Below are positions 63,701 through 64,000 of a stretch of 64,000 bases of DNA, in pieces. The notes below the pieces were generated by a model. That model saw nothing but the letters and a program-made list of their open reading frames with translations. It had not been told where the DNA came from and did no database searches. A program made the position numbers and the translations under genes. The stretch's first letter is position 1; the number at the start of each line of letters is the position of its first letter. Source of the DNA: Mytilus galloprovincialis (taxonomy: Eukaryota; Mollusca; Bivalvia; Mytilida; Mytilidae); contig NC_134850.1 in the NCBI RefSeq assembly GCF_965363235.1, forward strand, positions 31,522,102 to 31,586,101, given 5' to 3'.

Positions 63701-64000
63701 TACAAAAATAAGAAAAATTTGCATCATAATATGGCTTGGGATTGAAATTTTATCGGTTAACAGGTAAGTCTTAATTTCTTTATATTTATACAAAGGAAAA
63801 TAGTTTCACATTGATTGTAAAGTACCTTTCTACTGTTAGAATGAGATTTCTTAGGAAAACATTGCATAAGTTATAGACCTTTGAAAAAAGCACAATCCAT
63901 GTTAGCTATAAAAAAAAGGAAAGCCTTAAACAAGATTGAAAATACAGTTTTTGTTTTATTTATTTTTTTAGTACATCGTGGTATTACAAAGAAAAAAGAC
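42586..64000 (+). CDS. TTI1: TTI1 (TELO2-interacting protein 1 homologue), N-terminal half, 12 exons in phase
   Basis: TTI1 is the HEAT-repeat scaffold of the TTT complex (TELO2-TTI1-TTI2). With HSP90/R2TP this complex stabilises PIK-related kinases (mTOR, ATM, ATR, DNA-PKcs, SMG1). Exons: 42586-42783, 43851-43990, 47159-47234, 48915-49066, 49367-49485, 54453-54531 (or -54546), 55201-55381, 56488-56696, 56984-57040, 57553-57684, 58812-58937, 60881-60997, and a candidate start of the next at 63972. All have GT-AG borders and join in phase to about 529 residues. Hallmarks recalled from vertebrate TTI1 include [37 protein letters not shown] with [32 protein letters not shown] with [28 protein letters not shown] and [12 protein letters not shown]. 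The first coding exon with the start codon was not found, and the C-terminal half lies beyond the window. Homology is recalled by eye, not searched. Confidence 0.93.
42825..42985. repeat. dispersed repeat, family I copy 3, in TTI1 intron
   Basis: Starts 'gatataagacgatg...' style and carries 'cagtgccaatgagacattcc' and 'gagccttggctcacac', as in the copies at 9668 and 10081. Confidence 0.6.
43022..43510. repeat. inverted repeat in TTI1 intron a-b
   Basis: The left part, 'ctgttatgcaaaaaccttgt' to 'tatctgatcttctaaccaat' (43028-43167), is matched in reverse by 'attggttagaagatcagata' to 'aggtttttgcataacagcaa' (43395-43507). The arms are about 110-140 bp with a 230-bp spacer, so this is a MITE-like palindrome. 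Its ends read CGCTGTTATGCAAAAACC and the inverse GGTTTTTGCATAACAGC. The target duplication is unclear. Confidence 0.8.
43851..43990 (+). CDS. TTI1: TTI1 exon b
   Basis: The acceptor is 'ttttgtttcag' and the donor is GTAAGT. With the split first codon it encodes [32 protein letters not shown] and [15 protein letters not shown], ending one base into the next codon. Bases 43888-44002, which include the donor, are the founder unit of a six-copy tandem repeat running to 44577. Confidence 0.92.
43888..44577 (+). repeat. 115-bp tandem repeat, 6 copies, carrying exon sequence and its 5' splice site
   Basis: Units start at 43888, 44003, 44118, 44233, 44348 and 44463. Each contains 103 bp of TTI1 exon b plus 'gtaagtaacaat', so a consensus GTAAGT donor recurs every 115 bp. 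Copies differ by only a few bases (agctcacc/agttcacc, cacttg/cacatg). Reading through the first donor gives a stop almost at once (GGT AAG TAA), and 115 is not a multiple of three. Only the first donor therefore keeps the protein frame. A cryptic acceptor-like 'ctgtcacag' is present in each unit. Confidence 0.95.
44598..45960. repeat. 47-bp minisatellite, about 29 copies, in TTI1 intron b-c
   Basis: Each unit reads 'agatgtgagagatattgtct', then 'cattctagttaccggtaatg', then 'tagattt'. Copies are nearly identical. Variants include TTACCGGTACTG, TTACAGGTAATG, one 1-base deletion near 45220 and one-base insertions near 45846 and 45893. Each standard unit holds the perfect palindrome TTACCGGTAA. 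The intron sequence is otherwise ordinary. Confidence 0.96.
45961..47010. repeat. rest of TTI1 intron b-c: composite dispersed repeat
   Basis: 46440-46560 repeats the 'ctcacaaacatgtttaaccc' / 'cctgtcccaagtcaggagcc' module of family E. 46645-46780 carries 'aaggacgcctccaggtgggg' and 'gacacattccccatttccat', which is the reverse of 16860-16985. The remainder is unremarkable. Confidence 0.6.
47021..47234 (+). repeat. three tandem copies of a 3' splice site plus exon start
   Basis: Units start at 47021, 47089 and 47159. Each begins after 'ttatttacag' and reads 'tgaaacctttatcagaagag', with a few differences. Using the first acceptor meets a TGA when the reading reaches the second unit. Using the second shifts frame, because the unit is 70 bp. 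Only the third acceptor (exon start 47159) joins exons b and d in frame. Confidence 0.93.
47159..47234 (+). CDS. TTI1: TTI1 exon c
   Basis: The acceptor is 'tgattatttacag' and the donor GTTAGT begins at 47235. It encodes (V)[19 protein letters not shown], then RKSEY, with both end codons split. The length is 76 bp. Two upstream pseudo-copies of its first 68-70 bp carry their own acceptors. Confidence 0.88.
47273..48234. mobile_element. 962-bp pogo/Tigger-like non-autonomous element
   Basis: The ends CAGTCGACTCTCGTTATTTC and the inverse CAGTTAACTCTCGTTGTCTC are flanked by TA on both sides (47271-47272 and 48235-48236). The CAGT..ACTCTCGTT pattern with a TA duplication is typical of pogo/Tigger elements. 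Subterminal repeats of 'agttcgactcaa' and 'atttcgactcatc' occur at both ends. No transposase is visible. It begins 38 bp after the TTI1 exon c donor. Confidence 0.8.
48414..48892. repeat. family E copy (reverse) followed by family F fragment, TTI1 intron c-d
   Basis: 48414-48640 is family E in reverse ('cagaagatgtggtatgattg'). About 48645-48892 is family F ('gtctgtcccacttcaggtta', 'cacggtccactgaacataga', 'gacacattcttgtt'), as at 58484-58775. Confidence 0.7.
48915..49066 (+). CDS. TTI1: TTI1 exon d
   Basis: The acceptor is 'atctcttacag' and the donor is GTAAGT. It encodes [20 protein letters not shown], then [20 protein letters not shown] and [10 protein letters not shown]. This is a HEAT-type helical pair; the P-F-L-G-H and L-L-N-L-A-E stretch matches vertebrate TTI1 by recall. 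Confidence 0.93.
49367..49485 (+). CDS. TTI1: TTI1 exon e
   Basis: The acceptor is 'tttgttttacag' and the donor is GTAAGG. It encodes [19 protein letters not shown], then [20 protein letters not shown]. The FLPG and VI.GD.KQG motifs are among the clearest TTI1 hallmarks. It ends on a codon boundary. Confidence 0.95.
49486..50050. other. 5' part of TTI1 intron e-f, no feature
   Basis: AT-rich unique sequence with a poly-G patch at 49663-49670. Nothing else is recognised. Confidence 0.4.
51601..53774 (+). mobile_element. family B element, copy 2, inserted into family A with 10-bp direct repeats
   Basis: The flanking direct repeat TAAATTTTTA lies at 51591-51600 and 53775-53784, consistent with a target-site duplication. 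The body matches 11901-13975 in order: CGTCGT run, 'ggttgggattgattttggg' monomers, 'tggtccaaa' monomers, TTGCACA palindromes, and the end at 'gcggtcgtataaagctgcgc'. It is extended by a tandem repeat at 52980-53510. It encodes no protein. Confidence 0.75.
52980..53510. repeat. about 3.3 tandem copies of a 155-169-bp unit
   Basis: Units contain 'tgttggaaatttgccagaca', 'tgactatgatgtcattttct' and 'ataacttcattggaaatttg'. Anchors lie at 53001, 53170, 53326 and 53481. The array is absent from family B copy 1, so it expanded after insertion or marks a subfamily. Confidence 0.88.
54040..54225 (-). repeat. dispersed repeat, family J
   Basis: 'aaataaaggcaacagtagta' to 'cagaaacgaactataataca' matches the reverse complement of 16310-16470. 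The copy at 16310-16470 likewise sits just downstream of a family A element. Confidence 0.7.
54453..54546 (+). CDS. TTI1: TTI1 exon f (donor uncertain)
   Basis: The acceptor is 'atattatag'. It encodes [20 protein letters not shown], then EAQIRS and on. Exon g needs a phase-1 donor. Two fit: GTATAA after 54531 (giving ...QIRS-P-KLDGK) and GTATGA after 54546 (giving ...RINPN-S-KLDGK). The frame otherwise reads to a stop at 54606. Neither donor is strong. Confidence 0.75.
54610..55140. other. TTI1 intron f-g, no feature
   Basis: AT-rich unique sequence; nothing supported. Confidence 0.4.
55201..55381 (+). CDS. TTI1: TTI1 exon g
   Basis: The acceptor is 'acctcttttcag' and the donor is GTAAGA. 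It encodes [20 protein letters not shown], then [20 protein letters not shown] and [19 protein letters not shown]. The RNKEWV.LTGSK..VL segment aligns with vertebrate TTI1 by recall. Confidence 0.93.
55461..55920. mobile_element. MITE with AGCAGAATGC inverted ends, TTI1 intron g-h
   Basis: The left end 'agcagaatgctttgagtgtg' and the inverse right end 'cacactcaatgcattctgct' match over roughly 60 bp, continuing through '..ttagctagctgaacc'. The duplication at its borders is unclear (TTA or TA). A second MITE is inserted in its middle (55547-55734). Confidence 0.75.
55547..55734. mobile_element. 188-bp PIF/Harbinger-like MITE with TTA target duplication
   Basis: The ends GGGCTATTCCAGAAAAAAAT and the inverse at 55734 match over about 40 bp. 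They are flanked by TTA on both sides (55544-55546 and 55735-55737). A 3-bp TTA/TAA duplication with GGG-type ends is characteristic of PIF/Harbinger MITEs. Confidence 0.85.
55921..56487. other. 3' part of TTI1 intron g-h, no feature
   Basis: AT-rich unique sequence ending in the acceptor 'tgttatttcag'. Confidence 0.4.
56488..56696 (+). CDS. TTI1: TTI1 exon h
   Basis: The donor is GTTAGT. It encodes [20 protein letters not shown], then [38 protein letters not shown] and [11 protein letters not shown]. The LVGL..DE and ENLH.L..SLPRL.R motifs are strong TTI1 markers. Consecutive amphipathic helices fit HEAT repeats. Confidence 0.95.
56984..57040 (+). CDS. TTI1: TTI1 exon i
   Basis: A short 57-bp exon with acceptor 'atattcattacag' and donor GTATGT. 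It encodes [19 protein letters not shown]. The corresponding vertebrate segment also reads as L.LL.GY..LLG, by recall. Confidence 0.92.
57225..57345 (+). repeat. family F fragment in TTI1 intron i-j
   Basis: 'aaatttcattgtccactgaa', 'catagaaaatgatagtacga' and 'ggacacctttttgtt' match the 3' part of family F at 58680-58775. Confidence 0.65.
57553..57684 (+). CDS. TTI1: TTI1 exon j
   Basis: The acceptor is 'ttttatttcag' and the donor is GTAAGT. It encodes [20 protein letters not shown], then [20 protein letters not shown] and IGH. The [13 protein letters not shown]...KIVEER motif is highly specific for TTI1. Confidence 0.96.
57690..58300. other. TTI1 intron j-k, 5' part, no feature
   Basis: Unique AT-rich sequence; no repeat recognised. 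Confidence 0.4.
58310..58484. repeat. 35-bp tandem repeat, 5 copies
   Basis: Units 'acatgaaaaccagttcatga' plus 'acgttctgtttttag' start at 58310, 58345, 58380, 58415 and 58450. The first and last units have 'gtgcatg' where the middle three have 'gttcatg'. The array abuts a family F element. Confidence 0.94.
58480..58775 (+). repeat. family F element (TATGCCCCACC ... ACATTCTTGTT)
   Basis: It starts 'ttttatgccccacctacgat' and continues with 'agtagaggggcattatg', a CGTTCGTCC run, 'cccgcttcaggttaaag' and 'aacttggtacacttgttccc'. The end is 'ggacacattcttgtt'. Fragments occur at 48645-48892 and 57225-57345. The 65-codon open frame here is Ser/Arg-rich from the CCGTTCGT run and not a gene. Confidence 0.8.
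58812..58937 (+). CDS. TTI1: TTI1 exon k
   Basis: The acceptor is 'ttatttttcag' and the donor is GTAATT. It encodes [20 protein letters not shown], then [21 protein letters not shown]. The KKYFRHF.D..I....R.VC.LLGYYG segment is a TTI1 hallmark. Confidence 0.95.
58940..59925. other. TTI1 intron k-l, 5' part
   Basis: 59025-59340 shows a faint inverted relation: 'gtaaaggtggtacccaacac' on the left and 'gtgttaggtaccaccttaag' on the right. This suggests an old MITE with about 25-bp arms. Nothing else is supported. Confidence 0.5.
59926..60866 (+). repeat. two adjacent family H elements (TATACCCCCGC hairpin type)
   Basis: Copy 1 (59926-60596) opens with ATACCCCCgctttaaaaaaGGGGGGGTAT, has a CCGTCCGTCAGT run and about three internal repeats (anchors 60046, 60219, 60387; 168-173 bp), and ends 'cgcagtttcacttgtt'. 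Copy 2 (60597-60866) opens 'atacccctgctt', has one internal unit and ends 'cacagttttacttgttt'. The 180-codon open frame at 60035-60577 encodes the repeated unit (RVMRFQIHH or [13 protein letters not shown] by frame) and is an artefact of the repeats. Confidence 0.8.
60881..60997 (+). CDS. TTI1: TTI1 exon l
   Basis: The acceptor is 'ttcttctctgcag' and the donor is GTAATG. It encodes [20 protein letters not shown], then [17 protein letters not shown]. The LL.DHF...FH......QA..ILNE...GAAG pattern matches TTI1 by recall. This is the last confident exon in the window. Confidence 0.95.
61000..63378. other. TTI1 intron l-m, mostly unannotated
   Basis: A degenerate repeat with 'atgggccat' motifs lies at 62030-62110. 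A near-duplicate of about 55 bp occurs at 62722-62804 ('cgcatggttctattattacg' and 'cgcaaggttctattatcata', each followed by 'aacacc.gagacgt'). 61440-61480 has a chance tRNA-like 'gtgggttcc'. Open frames at 61229-61444, 62318-62593 and 62783-63054 have no domain or exon borders. Confidence 0.4.
63379..63628. repeat. GTTTGCCC inverted-repeat element, copy 2, in TTI1 intron
   Basis: 'gttttgtttgcccaaacact' and the inverse right end ('gtaggatttgggcaaac...tgtggcct') bracket 'aaaaaagctgcctactcaaa' and 'gcctacctacctacctaccc'. The right end is followed by 'caaggcaaaataaaaaaatta', which nearly repeats 63377-63398. That could be a long target duplication, or the left terminal repeat itself. This copy lacks the hAT insertion seen at 39410-40610. 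Confidence 0.7.
63972..64000 (+). CDS. TTI1: candidate start of the next TTI1 exon, cut by the window edge
   Basis: A strong acceptor 'ttatttatttttttag' precedes 'tacatcgtggtattac'. After the split codon from exon l this reads [10 protein letters not shown] in the required phase. Only 29 bases are visible, so this rests on splice-site strength and phase alone. Confidence 0.4.

Overview
The window looks like nuclear DNA of a bivalve mollusc, most likely a mussel (Mytilidae). It is AT-rich, its genes are sparse, one gene is spread over more than twelve short exons with GT-AG introns, and much of the rest is interspersed repeats. The repeats include several families I associate with bivalve genomes: CGTCGTCGTC-bearing elements that start with hairpins, the family rich in 'gaccttgacctcatttt', and elements starting TATGCCCCACC or TATACCCCCGC. 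The species is inferred from these repeats and was not confirmed by any search.

Three host genes are visible, all on the + strand. (1) 6706-7452 is a complete 14-3-3 protein of 248 aa in one uninterrupted exon. (2) 22391-23143 is a second, diverged 14-3-3 protein of 250 aa, also in one exon. (3) From 42586 to the right edge lies the N-terminal half of TTI1, the TELO2-interacting protein of the TTT co-chaperone complex that matures PIK-related kinases such as mTOR, ATM, ATR and DNA-PK. Twelve exons join in phase. The first coding exon was not found, and the rest of the gene lies beyond base 64000. On the minus strand, 38953-41309 holds a broken two-exon PHD-finger gene with an in-frame stop and a lost last cysteine.

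Layout: 1-6400 holds minisatellites, a (TA)n tract, short dispersed repeats and a 0.24-kb-arm palindrome. 6400-8000 is 14-3-3 gene 1 with promoter-like motifs and 3' UTR. 8900-18000 is a deep nest of repeats around a 6.49-kb element with long terminal inverted repeats, CAC ends and a 5-bp target duplication. 18000-22300 is quiet. 22300-23700 is 14-3-3 gene 2. 26166-28788 is a hAT-like element containing another inverted-repeat element. 30775-35446 is nested bivalve repeats in both orientations. 37200-41900 holds inverted arrays of short motifs around the PHD pseudogene, whose intron contains a repeat that itself contains a 1201-bp non-autonomous hAT. 42586-64000 is TTI1, with introns full of tandem repeats, MITEs and nested repeats.

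The most unusual observation is in TTI1. The exon ending at 43990 has had its 3' part and its 5' splice site copied into six tandem 115-bp units. The 5' part of the next exon (47159-47234) has been copied with its 3' splice site into three units of about 69 bp. The intron between carries about 29 copies of a 47-bp minisatellite. Only the outermost junctions keep the reading frame. I saw no evidence of a novel multi-gene system.
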